Source: Acidimicrobiales bacterium
GTDB lineage: Bacteria; Actinomycetota; Acidimicrobiia; Acidimicrobiales; Ilumatobacteraceae
Reading direction: 5' to 3'
Length of the DNA: 64,000 nucleotides
Assembly (NCBI GenBank): GCA_030828465.1
Contig: JAURCL010000001.1
Coordinates: 45,668-109,667 of the forward strand
This document shows, piece by piece, positions 42,587 to 53,224 of the stretch. Every line of letters starts with the position of its first letter. Positions within the stretch are counted from its first letter, which is position 1. The position numbers and the translations under genes are program-made. The notes beneath the pieces were generated by a model that was given only the letters and a program-made list of their open reading frames with translations, was not told where the DNA came from and made no database searches.

Positions 42587-43444
42587 ATGGCCACCGTGCA
42601 CGTTGTCGCTCATCCCACGCGGGAGGAGGCGCGGGAGCTGCTCCGATCGGTTGTCGATTGGGCCGAGGCCGCTGGTCATGCGATCACCCTCGATGATGTG
42701 TGCGCTGAGAGTCTTCTCGGATCAGAGGGAGCCTCCCTGGCCAGCATCGGCGCTCCCGACGGCACGGATCTGGTGGTGAGCCTGGGTGGTGATGGCACGA
42801 TGCTCCGAGCCGTCGCCGCCGCCTCTGGCTGTGATGTCCCGCTGCTCGGCGTCGACCTCGGTTCACTCGGCTATCTCTCCCAAGTCCGCGCCTCTGACGG
42901 CCTGGAAGCCATCGGGCGCGCGCTCGTCCCTTCCGAGCAGGGTGGTTGGTGGCTCGATGAGCGGATGATGCTCGACGTTGAACTCAACGGTCAGGCGATC
43001 GCCACCGTGCTCAACGAGGTCGTGGTCGAAAAGGGGTCTCCCGGAACCGCGATTCGGCTCGGCGTGCTCATCGATGGCGAGCCCTTCGCGACACTGGCGA
43101 GCGATGGCGTCATCGTGGCCACTCCGACGGGCTCGACCGCGTACTCCTTATCCGCCCGTGGGCCCATCGTGTCCCCTCGGCATCGAGCGCTCCTCGTGAC
43201 GCCGGTTGCGCCCCACATGCTCTTCGATCGGACGATGGTGCTCGACCCGAGCGAGACCGTTGAGGTTGAGGTGCTTGGTCCACTCGCTGCGGGCGTCATC
43301 CTCGACGGTCGGGTCGGGGCGACCGCTGAACCCGGTGATCGCATCAGGTGTCGCCCGTCCGCGCGGGTCGCGAGGTTCGTGCGGTTCGATCGGCGCCCCT
43401 ACCACCAGACCCTGAAGGCCAAATTTGGCCTCACCGACCGTTGA
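42587..43444 (+). CDS. nadK: NAD kinase
   Basis: NadK phosphorylates NAD to NADP. The 285-residue protein has the GGDGTMLRA motif at the active site, LLGVDLGSLGYLSQV, the NEVVVEKG strand and LASDGVIVATPTGSTAYSLSA. Length is normal. ATG at 42587 is one base after the tlyA stop, with overlapping TGAGATG. recN begins one base after its stop. The tlyA-nadK-recN order is conserved in Actinobacteria and Firmicutes. Confidence 0.95.
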   Translation: MATVHVVAHPTREEARELLRSVVDWAEAAGHAITLDDVCAESLLGSEGASLASIGAPDGTDLVVSLGGDGTMLRAVAAASGCDVPLLGVDLGSLGYLSQVRASDGLEAIGRALVPSEQGGWWLDERMMLDVELNGQAIATVLNEVVVEKGSPGTAIRLGVLIDGEPFATLASDGVIVATPTGSTAYSLSARGPIVSPRHRALLVTPVAPHMLFDRTMVLDPSETVEVEVLGPLAAGVILDGRVGATAEPGDRIRCRPSARVARFVRFDRRPYHQTLKAKFGLTDR

Positions 43445-43445
43445 G

Positions 43446-45050
43446 ATGCTCGCCGAGCTCCACATCGAGAATCTGGCGGTGCTCGAGCGCGTAACGCTTC
43501 CGCTTGGACCCGGTCTGACGGCGATCACCGGCGAGACCGGTACCGGCAAGTCCATGGTGGTCCGGGCGCTCGGGCTGGTGCTCGGTGATCGGGCCGATGC
43601 CGCACTCGTGCGGGTCGGTGCCGAGGAGTGCCGGGTCGACCTCCGAGTGGTCGACGGCGACCACGAGACCGTCCTTTCTCGCGTCGTGCCTCTCGATGGT
43701 CGGTCGCGTGCGTACATCGATGGGCGACCGACCACAATCACCGCCTTGGCCGAGGCGGCCGCCTCGGCGCTCGAGGTGCACGGTCAGCACAGCCATCACT
43801 CACTCCTTCGCTCGGGAGCCCAGCGCTCAACAGTTGACCGTTTCGGTGCTATCGACACCACCGCGTGGGATGCCGCTGTAGCGCGGGTCGCCGAGCTTGA
43901 GGCGGCCATCGCCGCCTTGGGGGGTGACACGGGTGAGCGCTATCGAGAGATCGATTTGCTGCGCTACCAGATTGAGGAGATCGCCGGTGCCTCCATCCAG
44001 GACGCCGAGGAGGAGCTTCGCCTCGCCGATGAGGAAGTGCTGCTCTCCTCGGCCGACGAGCTGCGAGAGGTAGCCGCTCGGGCGGTGCTCGCGCTCGACG
44101 ATGACGAGCAGATCTCAGAGGTTGTGTCCGAGCTTCGGCGTCATGACGCTTTCGCGGCGTACTCCGCGCGGGCCGATTCGATGCTTGCTGAGATGCGCGA
44201 GTTAGCGAGCGACCTTCGCGCTGCTCTTGAGGACATCACCGCCGATCCCGAACGTCTCGTGCAGGTTCGCGCCAGACGGCAGCAACTGCGCCAGCTCGTA
44301 CGAAAGTACGGCGACGATCTACTGGCGGTCATTCGGTTTGCCGACGAGTGTCGAGATCGCCTCCAGCAGCTCGAGGGGCGCGACTCGTCGGTCGCCGCGC
44401 TCGAGAGCGAGTTGTCGGTCGCTCGAGCAGACCTTGAGATTGCTTCCGCGGCCCTAGCGGAGGCCCGGCGCGCGTCTGCCTCCCGTCTGGCCGATGCCGT
44501 GTCATCATCGGTCCGGCACCTCGATCTTCCTGACGCCCGATTAGAGATCGACTGCGGTGGATCGGCCGGCGAGCGGGTGGAGATGCTGTTTTCGCCGAGC
44601 ACGCGAGTACCCGTTCTTCCGCTGGCGAAGACGGTGAGCGGAGGTGAACTCGCTCGCTGCATGCTGGCTATCGACACCGTCACCTCCTCGGCGGGAGGTT
44701 TTGATGCTCCCGACACGGTGGTCTACGACGAGATCGATGCCGGAATCGGCGGTCGCGCAGCACACACCATCTCCGCCGAGTTCTCTCGCGCAGCCGACAG
44801 CCGGCAGGTGCTCGTGGTCACCCATCTCGCCCAGGTGGCCAGCCGAGCGCGAACTCAGGTGGTTGTCGAGCGCGTTTCCGACCCAGGCGACGGACCACCG
44901 GTTGCGTCGGTGCGCGTCGTGTCCGGTGAGGAGCGCGTGGGCGAGGTGGCCCGGCTGCTCGCCGGCACCGACGGACCACGCGCGGTTGAACACGCTAAGG
45001 AGCTCCTCGATGCCGCCTCATCCACCGATATGGACTCGCCGGCGGGGTAG
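43446..45050 (+). CDS. recN: DNA repair protein RecN
   Basis: RecN is an SMC-like ATPase that tethers broken DNA ends. The 534-residue protein has Walker A GETGTGKSMV, the Q-rich EVHGQHSHHSLL loop, two central coiled-coil arms (about 140-370), signature KTVSGGELARCML and Walker B TVVYDEIDAGIGG. It is slightly shorter than the usual 550-590 residues. ATG at 43446 starts the canonical MLAELHIENLAVLE. Its TAG stop is part of the probable pyrG -10 box. No separate SOS box precedes it. Confidence 0.95.
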   Translation: MLAELHIENLAVLERVTLPLGPGLTAITGETGTGKSMVVRALGLVLGDRADAALVRVGAEECRVDLRVVDGDHETVLSRVVPLDGRSRAYIDGRPTTITALAEAAASALEVHGQHSHHSLLRSGAQRSTVDRFGAIDTTAWDAAVARVAELEAAIAALGGDTGERYREIDLLRYQIEEIAGASIQDAEEELRLADEEVLLSSADELREVAARAVLALDDDEQISEVVSELRRHDAFAAYSARADSMLAEMRELASDLRAALEDITADPERLVQVRARRQQLRQLVRKYGDDLLAVIRFADECRDRLQQLEGRDSSVAALESELSVARADLEIASAALAEARRASASRLADAVSSSVRHLDLPDARLEIDCGGSAGERVEMLFSPSTRVPVLPLAKTVSGGELARCMLAIDTVTSSAGGFDAPDTVVYDEIDAGIGGRAAHTISAEFSRAADSRQVLVVTHLAQVASRARTQVVVERVSDPGDGPPVASVRVVSGEERVGEVARLLAGTDGPRAVEHAKELLDAASSTDMDSPAG

Positions 45051-45053
45051 GCT
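45048..45053 (+). promoter_or_regulatory. Probable -10 element of pyrG, overlapping the recN stop
   Basis: TAGGCT, whose TAG is the recN stop codon, lies 11 bases before the ATG of a leader ORF (45065) and 64 bases before the pyrG GTG. Confidence 0.42.
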
Positions 45054-45064
45054 GACGTCCCGTC

Positions 45065-46740
<1,676 letters not shown>

Positions 46741-46743
46741 TTC

Positions 46744-47313
46744 GTGGCTGAGTTCCGTCGCGTCGGCGAGCGCACGGTCCATCAGGGATACATCTGGTCG
46801 GTGACGGTGTCGGAGTTTGAGGCCCCCGACGGCAGTCGCTTCGAACGTGACATCGTCAGGTCGCCGGGCGCCGTCGGTGTGGTACCGCTGTTGTTCGACC
46901 CTGAGGGCGTTGCCTCAGTTGTTCTCGTCGAGCAGTACCGTCCCGCCCTTGAGCGTGAGGTGCTTGAGATTCCTGCCGGCATGCGAGATGTTGAAGGCGA
47001 GCCCCCCGAGACGACCGCCATGCGTGAGCTCGCTGAGGAAGTCGGGCTCAGTGCTCGGAATCTCGAGGCCCTGACGGTCATTGTTCCGTCGCCGGGTATG
47101 TCGGATGCGACCACCCATCTGTATCTCGCGACGGGTTGTGAGGCGGTCGCCGACTCGCGTCAGGGTCCCGAGGAGGAGGCAATGAGGGTGCTCCATCTGG
47201 CGTTGAGCGAGGCAGTTGATCTGGTGCGCGACGGCTCCATCGTCGACGCCAAGTCGGTGGTGGGCCTTCTTCTCGCCTCGGAACGGCTGCAACATGGCGA
47301 TCGCATCACCTGA
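46744..47313 (+). CDS. NUDIX hydrolase, ADP-ribose pyrophosphatase-like
   Basis: The 189-residue protein has the NUDIX helix in a GMRDVEGEPPET segment followed by AMRELAEEVGLSA. The preceding VVLVEQYRPALEREVLEIPAGMRDV is typical of ADP-ribose pyrophosphatases. It would split ADP-ribose to AMP and ribose 5-phosphate. GTG at 46744 is three bases after pyrG. The pyrG-NUDIX-xerD order matches M. tuberculosis Rv1699-Rv1701. It overlaps xerD by 20 bases. Confidence 0.92.
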   Translation: MAEFRRVGERTVHQGYIWSVTVSEFEAPDGSRFERDIVRSPGAVGVVPLLFDPEGVASVVLVEQYRPALEREVLEIPAGMRDVEGEPPETTAMRELAEEVGLSARNLEALTVIVPSPGMSDATTHLYLATGCEAVADSRQGPEEEAMRVLHLALSEAVDLVRDGSIVDAKSVVGLLLASERLQHGDRIT

Positions 47314-48253
47314 CCACAGCGACGCCGGACTACCGCTCGAAGTCGAGGAGTTCTTGGCATACCTCGTTAGCGAGCGCGGTCGCGCGCGGAACACCGTGGC
47401 CGCGTATCGCCGCGACCTGACCGGCTACGCGTCCTACCTTCGCGAGCGGGGGAGGACACCGCTCGATGCCGATCGAGGTGACATCGAGGCATGGATCGCG
47501 GGTCAGCGTGTGTCAGGGGCGGCCTCATCGTCGATTGCACGTCGACTCGCTGCGGTCAGGATGCTCCATCGGCATATGGCGGCTGAGTCAGCTCGCGGTG
47601 ACGACCCGGCGCTCACCCTCGACGGTGTGAGCGTTCCGTCAGGAGTTCCGAAACCACTCACCGAAGTCGAGGTCGCGCGTCTGCTTGGGGCCGTCCAAGG
47701 CGCTGACCCGACCGCGAGGCGTGATCGAGCCATTCTCGAGTTGATGTACGGCACCGGGGCCCGGGTGGCCGAGGTGGCCTCGTTGTCAGTCGGGGACGTC
47801 GACCTGCGCGGTCGACTGGTGAGGTTGCTCGGCAAGGGATCAAAGGAGCGGATCGTGCCTTTCGGTGGGGCCGCCGCGCGAGCGCTCGCTGACTGGTTCG
47901 ACGAAGACGGTCGGGGACGGCTCGCCCCTCGGGAGTGGAGGCGTCGCGGTGACGCCGAGGCGGTGTTCCTTAATCGTCGCGGTGGTCGTCTCTCTCGCCA
48001 AGGCATCTGGTTGGTGGTTCGGTCGGCCGGGGAACGCGCGGGAATCGAGTCGACGCTCTCCCCGCACGTGCTGCGGCACTCTTGCGCCACCCACATGCTC
48101 GATCACGGCGCCGACCTACGAGTGGTACAGGAAATGCTCGGACATGCGACCATCTCGACCACGCAGGTCTACACGAGGGTCAGTCAGGAGCGGCTGAGGG
48201 AGGTCTACCGAGCCGCGCACCCACGAGCAGCACGTTCGAAGGAAGTCCCGTGA
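47294..48253 (+). CDS. xerD: Tyrosine recombinase XerD
   Basis: XerD with XerC resolves chromosome dimers at dif. The 319-residue protein has a SAM-like N-terminal core-binding domain (VEEFLAYLVSERGRARNTVAAYRRDL). The catalytic domain has all residues: Arg in YGTGARVAEVASL, Lys in LGKGSKERIVP, HVLRHSCATH, the GHATI histidine and nucleophile Tyr in TQVYTRVSQERL. The site near pyrG and scpAB indicates the housekeeping recombinase rather than a phage integrase. ATG at 47294 overlaps the NUDIX gene. Confidence 0.95.
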   Translation: MAIASPDHSDAGLPLEVEEFLAYLVSERGRARNTVAAYRRDLTGYASYLRERGRTPLDADRGDIEAWIAGQRVSGAASSSIARRLAAVRMLHRHMAAESARGDDPALTLDGVSVPSGVPKPLTEVEVARLLGAVQGADPTARRDRAILELMYGTGARVAEVASLSVGDVDLRGRLVRLLGKGSKERIVPFGGAAARALADWFDEDGRGRLAPREWRRRGDAEAVFLNRRGGRLSRQGIWLVVRSAGERAGIESTLSPHVLRHSCATHMLDHGADLRVVQEMLGHATISTTQVYTRVSQERLREVYRAAHPRAARSKEVP

Positions 48254-48723
48254 AGTCGTTTCGTCATGTCATGCATCTGGTGGGGCGGTTCCTGCGTCAA
48301 ATTGACCGGCGGCCCCCCTCTCCGGAGGAGGCCACATGGGCCGAATCGCACCTACTTGCCGGTGAACGCGCGCTGTGGGTGCGCCTCGGTAACGGGGATA
48401 GGCGGCACGCCATCGGCGTCGCGCGACGCTTCACCGCTGCTCGAGAGGGCGCGACGCGGGCCGAGACGGCCGGCGCGCTGCTCCACGACATCGGAAAAGT
48501 CGACGGCCCGGAGGGTGCGCTTCGACGGGCCTGGATGACCATTGACCCCCGACCTGGGGCCACCACTCGGAGATACCGCGATCATGAGCGTCTTGGCGCT
48601 GAGCTCTGCGCGAAGGCGGGCTCGGATCCCGTGACCGTGTCGCTCATCTTCGGTGACGGGACTGAGGAGGTTGTGCGAACGCTCAAGCACGCCGATTCAG
48701 CGAGTGGCTTCCGACGCGTGTGA
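48250..48723 (+). CDS. HD-domain phosphohydrolase-like protein
   Basis: The 157-residue protein has an HD-type metal site: His in RRHAIGVARRF, then LLHDIGKVDG, with a later Asp in LKHADSASG. HD proteins hydrolyse phosphates of nucleotides or cyclic dinucleotides; the substrate is unknown. GTG at 48250 overlaps xerD as GTGA; a longer reading from 48082 is inside xerD. The 3' end overlaps the convergent MATE gene by 27 bases. Confidence 0.8.
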   Translation: MKSFRHVMHLVGRFLRQIDRRPPSPEEATWAESHLLAGERALWVRLGNGDRRHAIGVARRFTAAREGATRAETAGALLHDIGKVDGPEGALRRAWMTIDPRPGATTRRYRDHERLGAELCAKAGSDPVTVSLIFGDGTEEVVRTLKHADSASGFRRV

Positions 48724-50013
48724 GGTGCCGAGGAGCGAGCGGTATCGGAGGTGGACGGTGACGGCCCGCAGGGCCATCCATCCGGTCAGGCAAGCCCAGA
48801 GCGCGGTCGGCCCCGCGTCGAGCCGGCTGAGCAGCGGGTACAGCGGTGAGACAGCGGCAAGGGTGGCGAGGGAGAGGCGGCCGAGGAAGCGGTAGTCGCC
48901 GAGTCCGATGAGGATGCCGTCCCCAGCGAAGGCGATGGCCCCGGGTATCAGGAGGACGCCGAGGAGCATGACGGCTCCACGTGCCTGATCGACCACGGTG
49001 AGGTCGGTGGTGAAGAGTCGTGGGACGAGGCCCGCACCCGCGATGAGCAGAATCGCCAAGCTCGCGCCTGAGCCGCAGGAGAGCACTTCGGTGCGCCGTG
49101 AGATGGAGAGCCCCTCGTCCACCCGTCCGGCACCTTCCGCCTCGGCGACGAGCGTCTGGGCGGGCATGGCGAGGGCGTCGAGGATGAGAGCGAGAAGGAT
49201 GAACATCGCCATGACCACCTGATGCGCGGCCAGAGCGGCGTCGGACTGGCGGGCCATGAGCGAAGTCGACCCGGTGAGGACGACAAGAATTCCGGCGACT
49301 CGAAGGAACAGGTGACGTCCAGCCGTCAGCAAAGGAGCCGCCTCACCCGTGCGGGGCCGCGAACCGAGCAGCCTGCCGACCCGGCGTCGTTGGAGGCTGA
49401 GGAGAGCGACGGCCGCCCCCCACTGGGCGATGACGGTCGACCATGCTGAACCGGCGACGGAGAGATCGAGGGTGAACACGAGGACCCATTCGATGACCGC
49501 GTTGGCCACATTCGAGCCGAGGAGGATCCACAGCGGCGTGCGGTAATCGGAGTGCCCTCTGAACACCCCTTGTGAAGCCAGCACGAGCATGACGGCCGGC
49601 AGGCCGAGCGCGCTGATCCCGAGATACGTGGAGGCATGTCCGGCGGACGTCCCGGTCCCACCGAGGAGGTCGACGAGGGTTCCGCGGACGAGAAACAGGA
49701 TCGGGACGGCGGTAACCCCCACGGAGAGGGCCACCCACATCGCGGTTCGCCCGGCGCGATCAGCTGCTGGCGCATCGGTAGCGCCGAGCGCCCGAGCCAC
49801 TTGCTGGGTGGTGCCGTAGGTGAGGAAGTTCGCCCCGGCGACGAGGAGCGAGAGCACTGCGGCGGCGAGAGCGAGCCCGGCGAGTTCCGAAGTACCGACC
49901 CGGCCGATCATGGCCGTGTCGACGGCGACATACAGCGGTTCGACGGCGAGAGCGCCAAGCGCGGGGACCGCGAGTTTCAGGATTCGGCGATCGGTGTCAC
50001 CGAGGAAGGACAC
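48697..50013 (-). CDS. MATE-family multidrug/metabolite exporter
   Basis: The 438-residue integral membrane protein has about twelve helices in two similar halves, starting with ILKLAVPALGALAVEPLYVAVDTAMIGRVGTSELAGL, a MATE signature. It would export organic compounds using a sodium or proton gradient; the substrate is unknown. GTG at 50013 is chosen because it starts the first conserved segment and lies seven bases after trpS; the longer reading to 50124 lies inside trpS. It is cotranscribed with trpS and overlaps the HD gene at the 3' end. Confidence 0.88.
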   Translation of the reverse strand: MSFLGDTDRRILKLAVPALGALAVEPLYVAVDTAMIGRVGTSELAGLALAAAVLSLLVAGANFLTYGTTQQVARALGATDAPAADRAGRTAMWVALSVGVTAVPILFLVRGTLVDLLGGTGTSAGHASTYLGISALGLPAVMLVLASQGVFRGHSDYRTPLWILLGSNVANAVIEWVLVFTLDLSVAGSAWSTVIAQWGAAVALLSLQRRRVGRLLGSRPRTGEAAPLLTAGRHLFLRVAGILVVLTGSTSLMARQSDAALAAHQVVMAMFILLALILDALAMPAQTLVAEAEGAGRVDEGLSISRRTEVLSCGSGASLAILLIAGAGLVPRLFTTDLTVVDQARGAVMLLGVLLIPGAIAFAGDGILIGLGDYRFLGRLSLATLAAVSPLYPLLSRLDAGPTALWACLTGWMALRAVTVHLRYRSLLGTSHASEATR

Positions 50014-50020
50014 GGTTGTC

Positions 50021-51007
50021 TCAGCGGGGGAGGAGGCCGATGGCGCGGTGGACGCGCTCGAGAGTGGCGGAGGCGACCGAACGCGCTCGATCGGCGCCGA
50101 CAGCGAGGAGGCGAGCGAGTTCACCCGGGTCCGCCATCAACTCTTGGTGCCGCGCCTGAACCGGTTGAAGCAACTCGATCACGGCAGCGGCGGTGTCGGC
50201 CTTCAGCGGCCCGTACTGCGAGTACTGGCCGGCCAAGGTGTCTCGGTCCGTGCCGCTCGATGCCGACAGGATGTCGAGCAGGTTGCTCACGCCGGGTTTC
50301 GCGACGGTGTCGTAGCGAACCTCGTTTTCCGAATCGGTTACCGCGCGGCGGAACTTCTTGTCGATCACCTCGGGTGGATCAAGGAGGAAGACGCAACCGG
50401 CATCGGTCTCTCCCGACTTGGACATCTTCGACGTGGGGTCCTGCAGGTCCATCACCCTCGCACCCGCCTTCGGCGTCACCGCTTCGGGGACCACGAGGGT
50501 GTCACCGAAACGATTGTTGAAGCGGATGGCGATGTCGCGCGTGATCTCGATGTGCTGGCGCTGGTCGTCCCCGACGGGAACCTCGTTGGCGTCGTACAGC
50601 ACGATGTCGGCTGCCTGGAGCGCCGGGTAGGTGAACAAGCCAGCGGACACGAAGTCGGCCTCGCGGCGAGCGGACTTGTCCTTGAACTGCGTCATCCGCG
50701 AGAGCTCTCCGAAGGAGACGGTGCACTCCATGATCCAGCCGAGTTGCGAGTGCTCGGGCACGTGACTCTGCACGAAGACGGTGGCGACCTCGGGGTCAAG
50801 CCCGATGGCGAAGAGAATCGCCGCCAGCTCGGTGGTCGCCGGCCCCACGACATCTGGTTCCGTGGTCACGGTGAGCGCGTGGAGGTCGACGATTCCGTGG
50901 AAGACGTCCTTGTCGTGCTGCCCATCGACCCAGTTGCGCAGCGCCCCAAGGAGATTGCCGAGATGCACGGCGCCGGTCGGCTGAATGCACGAGAGCACAC
51001 GGGTCAC
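50021..51007 (-). CDS. trpS: Tryptophanyl-tRNA synthetase
   Basis: TrpS charges tRNA-Trp. The 328-residue class I enzyme has SCIQPTGAVHLGNLLGAL with the HIGH-type HLGN, the YPALQAADIVLYDANEVPVGDDQRQHIE block and KMSKS in TSKMSKSGETD. Length is normal. The GTG start at 51007 has TAGCCT six bases upstream, so no leader or T-box is expected. It is divergent from scpA across 72 bases. Confidence 0.97.
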   Translation of the reverse strand: MTRVLSCIQPTGAVHLGNLLGALRNWVDGQHDKDVFHGIVDLHALTVTTEPDVVGPATTELAAILFAIGLDPEVATVFVQSHVPEHSQLGWIMECTVSFGELSRMTQFKDKSARREADFVSAGLFTYPALQAADIVLYDANEVPVGDDQRQHIEITRDIAIRFNNRFGDTLVVPEAVTPKAGARVMDLQDPTSKMSKSGETDAGCVFLLDPPEVIDKKFRRAVTDSENEVRYDTVAKPGVSNLLDILSASSGTDRDTLAGQYSQYGPLKADTAAAVIELLQPVQARHQELMADPGELARLLAVGADRARSVASATLERVHRAIGLLPR

Positions 51008-51013
51008 AGCGCG

Positions 51014-51019
51014 AGGCTA
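51014..51019 (-). promoter_or_regulatory. Probable -10 element of trpS, leaderless layout
   Basis: TAGCCT on the minus strand is followed by six bases and the trpS GTG at 51007. It is paired head to head with the scpA box. Confidence 0.5.
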
Positions 51020-51067
51020 CCGAGGCGGGCGAGGGTGGCATACCCCAGCCCGATGGGCCGTATTCGG

Positions 51068-51073
51068 TAGCGT
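51068..51073 (+). promoter_or_regulatory. Probable -10 element of scpA-aroA operon, leaderless layout
   Basis: TAGCGT is followed by six bases and the scpA GTG at 51080. Confidence 0.5.
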
Positions 51074-51079
51074 GAGCCC

Positions 51080-51856
51080 GTGGCGGTCGATGTCTCGACA
51101 GAGGTCTACCAAGGCCCCTTTGACCTGTTGCTTCAGTTGATCCTGAAGGAGCAGGTGGACCTCTACGAGGTCGATCTGGCCTCGATCGTGGACGCCTATC
51201 TGGCTGAGGTCGAACGGCTCCAGGCGCTCGACCTCGAGGTGGCAACCGAGTTTCTTCTGATCGCGGCGACCCTGGTGGAGTTGAAGACGCGCCGGCTCTT
51301 GCCGGGCTCCGGAGATGTCGACATCGATGAAGAGATTGCGCTGTGGGAGGAGCGCGACCTGCTTCTTGCCCGCCTGCTCGAGTGCAAGACCTTCAAGGAT
51401 GTCGCCTCGGTGTTCAGCGAACTCGCCGCCGCTGCGTCGCTTCACTTCCCGCGCGAGGTGGGCCCGGACGAGCGCTTCCGAGAACTCCAGCCCGACCTTC
51501 TTGAGGGCACCTCCGTCAGGCGTCTCGCGAGCGCGGCGATCCGGGCACTTACGCCCCGACCGGAGCCGGTGGTCGATCTGTTCCATGTGAGCGTCGTCAA
51601 GGTGACGGTCGCCGACGCGGTCGCCGAGTTGGTCGACGAGTTGCCGAGGTTCGGCAAAGTCGGGTTCAGGCGGCTGGTTGAGGGACTGGTGGAACGCGTC
51701 GAGGTCATCGTTCGCTTCCTTGCGGTGCTTGAGCTCTTCAAACAGGGTCTTGTCGAACTTGACCAGTTCGAGCGTTTCGGAGACATCCAGATCGAGTGGA
51801 TCGGTGGAGACGACATCGAGACCGCCTTGAGCAGTGTGGACGCGTACGAGGGATGA
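51080..51856 (+). CDS. scpA: Segregation and condensation protein A
   Basis: ScpA is the kleisin that bridges SMC heads for chromosome segregation. The 258-residue protein has the N-terminal YQGPFDLLLQLILKEQVDLYEV and ATEFLLIAATLVELKTRRLLP, followed by an acidic middle and a winged-helix C terminus (FLAVLELFKQGLVELDQFERF). GTG at 51080 has a leaderless-type promoter. It overlaps scpB as ATGA. M. tuberculosis has the same scpA-scpB-rluB order. Confidence 0.95.
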   Translation: MAVDVSTEVYQGPFDLLLQLILKEQVDLYEVDLASIVDAYLAEVERLQALDLEVATEFLLIAATLVELKTRRLLPGSGDVDIDEEIALWEERDLLLARLLECKTFKDVASVFSELAAAASLHFPREVGPDERFRELQPDLLEGTSVRRLASAAIRALTPRPEPVVDLFHVSVVKVTVADAVAELVDELPRFGKVGFRRLVEGLVERVEVIVRFLAVLELFKQGLVELDQFERFGDIQIEWIGGDDIETALSSVDAYEG

Positions 51857-52494
51857 GTTTCGAACCGACTCTGCACGAGTCCCCCGCTGAGGACCCGGGC
51901 GGCGAGCATCGGCGGGCGATCGAAGCAATTTTGCTCGTTGCTCACGAGCCGGTGTCGCCGGATTTGATCGCTCAATTGATCGAACGTCCTCTCGATGAGG
52001 TGATCGACTCCATCGAACGGCTCGGCGAGGAGTATCGGCGGGAGGGCCGCGGCTTCGAGATCGGAGAGGTGGCCGGCGGTTATCGGTTCCAGACCGTCGA
52101 CGATGTCGCACCCTGGGTGGAGCGGTTCGTACTCTCGGAGCAGCGTGCGCGCCTGAGCGGAGCGGCGCTCGAAACCCTCGCGATCGTGGCCTACAAGCAG
52201 CCCATCTCGCGTGCGCAGGTCGCGTCGATTCGAGGGGTCGACCCCGATGGGGTACTCCGCAGCCTCGCCGCACGCGGGTACATCGCTGAGGTGGGCAGGG
52301 ATCCGGGGCCGGGCCAGGCAGTGATGTGGGGCACGACACAGACGTTCCTGGAGCGACTTGGCCTTCCCTCGCTTGATCACCTCCCTCCGATCGCCGAGTT
52401 CATTCCGTCCGCCGATGTGGTGGAGACCCTCGAGACCGGTCTCCGTCTCGATACCGACGTCATCTCGGATCCCGTCGTCGACGGCGATGGCTGA
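51853..52494 (+). CDS. scpB: Segregation and condensation protein B
   Basis: ScpB dimerises on ScpA in the SMC complex. The 213-residue protein has two winged-helix domains, with AIEAILLVAHEPVSPDLIAQLI at the start and the family block LSGAALETLAIVAYKQPISRAQVASIRGV in the second. A 30-residue acidic tail follows. It overlaps scpA by four and rluB by eight bases. Confidence 0.95.
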   Translation: MSFEPTLHESPAEDPGGEHRRAIEAILLVAHEPVSPDLIAQLIERPLDEVIDSIERLGEEYRREGRGFEIGEVAGGYRFQTVDDVAPWVERFVLSEQRARLSGAALETLAIVAYKQPISRAQVASIRGVDPDGVLRSLAARGYIAEVGRDPGPGQAVMWGTTQTFLERLGLPSLDHLPPIAEFIPSADVVETLETGLRLDTDVISDPVVDGDG

Positions 52495-53224
52495 GGAGGG
52501 TGAGCGCCTCCAGAAGGTGCTCGCCGCCCTCGGCTTCGGGAGTCGCCGCGCCTGTGAGATCCTGATCGCAGAAGGCCGTGTGCTGGTAAACGGCGCAGTG
52601 GCGGTGCTCGGCGCGAGAGTCTCTCCTGAGGTCGACCAAGTGACGGTCGACGGCGCTCCAGTCGGCGTCCGACCCGGACTCGTCCACTATCTGGTGAACA
52701 AACCGAGGGGAGTGGTCACCACGGCGAGCGATCCACAGCGGCGGCCCACCGTGGTTGAACTCGTTCCGGCCGAACCACGGGTGTTTCCGGTCGGTCGCCT
52801 CGACCTCGACACCGAGGGCCTCATTCTGTTGACCAACGATGGAACGTTGGCCAATGCCATCGCCCACCCATCCACCGGAGTCGAGAAGGAGTATCTCGTC
52901 GAGGTGCATGGGGGTCGGGTATCTCCCAGCGGGTTACGGCACCTGCGGGAGGGGGTCGAACTGGAGGACGGGCGAACGGCTCCAGCCCGGGTCACCCAGC
53001 CGAGCCCCGGAGTGCTTCGGATCACCATCCACGAGGGGCGCAATCGTCAGGTTCGCCGGATGTGCTCGGCCGTCGGCCATGAGGTTCGTCGGCTCGTTCG
53101 GGTTCGTATCGGTCCGATCTCGGACCGCCGGCTCGCTCCTGGTGACTGGCGGGAGCTCCTCAGCGACGAGGTCATCGCCCTCGGTCGTGCCGTCGCGGCC
53201 TCGGGATACGATCAACCCACGTGA
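52487..53224 (+). CDS. rluB: RluB-type ribosomal large-subunit pseudouridine synthase
   Basis: The 245-residue protein joins an S4 domain (RLQKVLAALGFGSRRACEILIAEGRVLVNG) to an RsuA/RluB-type catalytic domain. The catalytic aspartate is in VFPVGRLDLDTEGLILLTNDG, and HEGRNRQVRRMCSAVGHEV is conserved. Location after scpB favours RluB (23S U2605). ATG at 52487 overlaps scpB; the in-frame extension to 52358 is inside scpB. It overlaps tyrA as GTGA. Confidence 0.93.
   Translation: MAEEGERLQKVLAALGFGSRRACEILIAEGRVLVNGAVAVLGARVSPEVDQVTVDGAPVGVRPGLVHYLVNKPRGVVTTASDPQRRPTVVELVPAEPRVFPVGRLDLDTEGLILLTNDGTLANAIAHPSTGVEKEYLVEVHGGRVSPSGLRHLREGVELEDGRTAPARVTQPSPGVLRITIHEGRNRQVRRMCSAVGHEVRRLVRVRIGPISDRRLAPGDWRELLSDEVIALGRAVAASGYDQPT

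Noticed and set aside
47294..48253. Phage or island integrase
   Set aside because: The recombinase sits in the conserved pyrG-NUDIX-xerD order with no attachment repeats, tRNA target or phage genes nearby; it is XerD.
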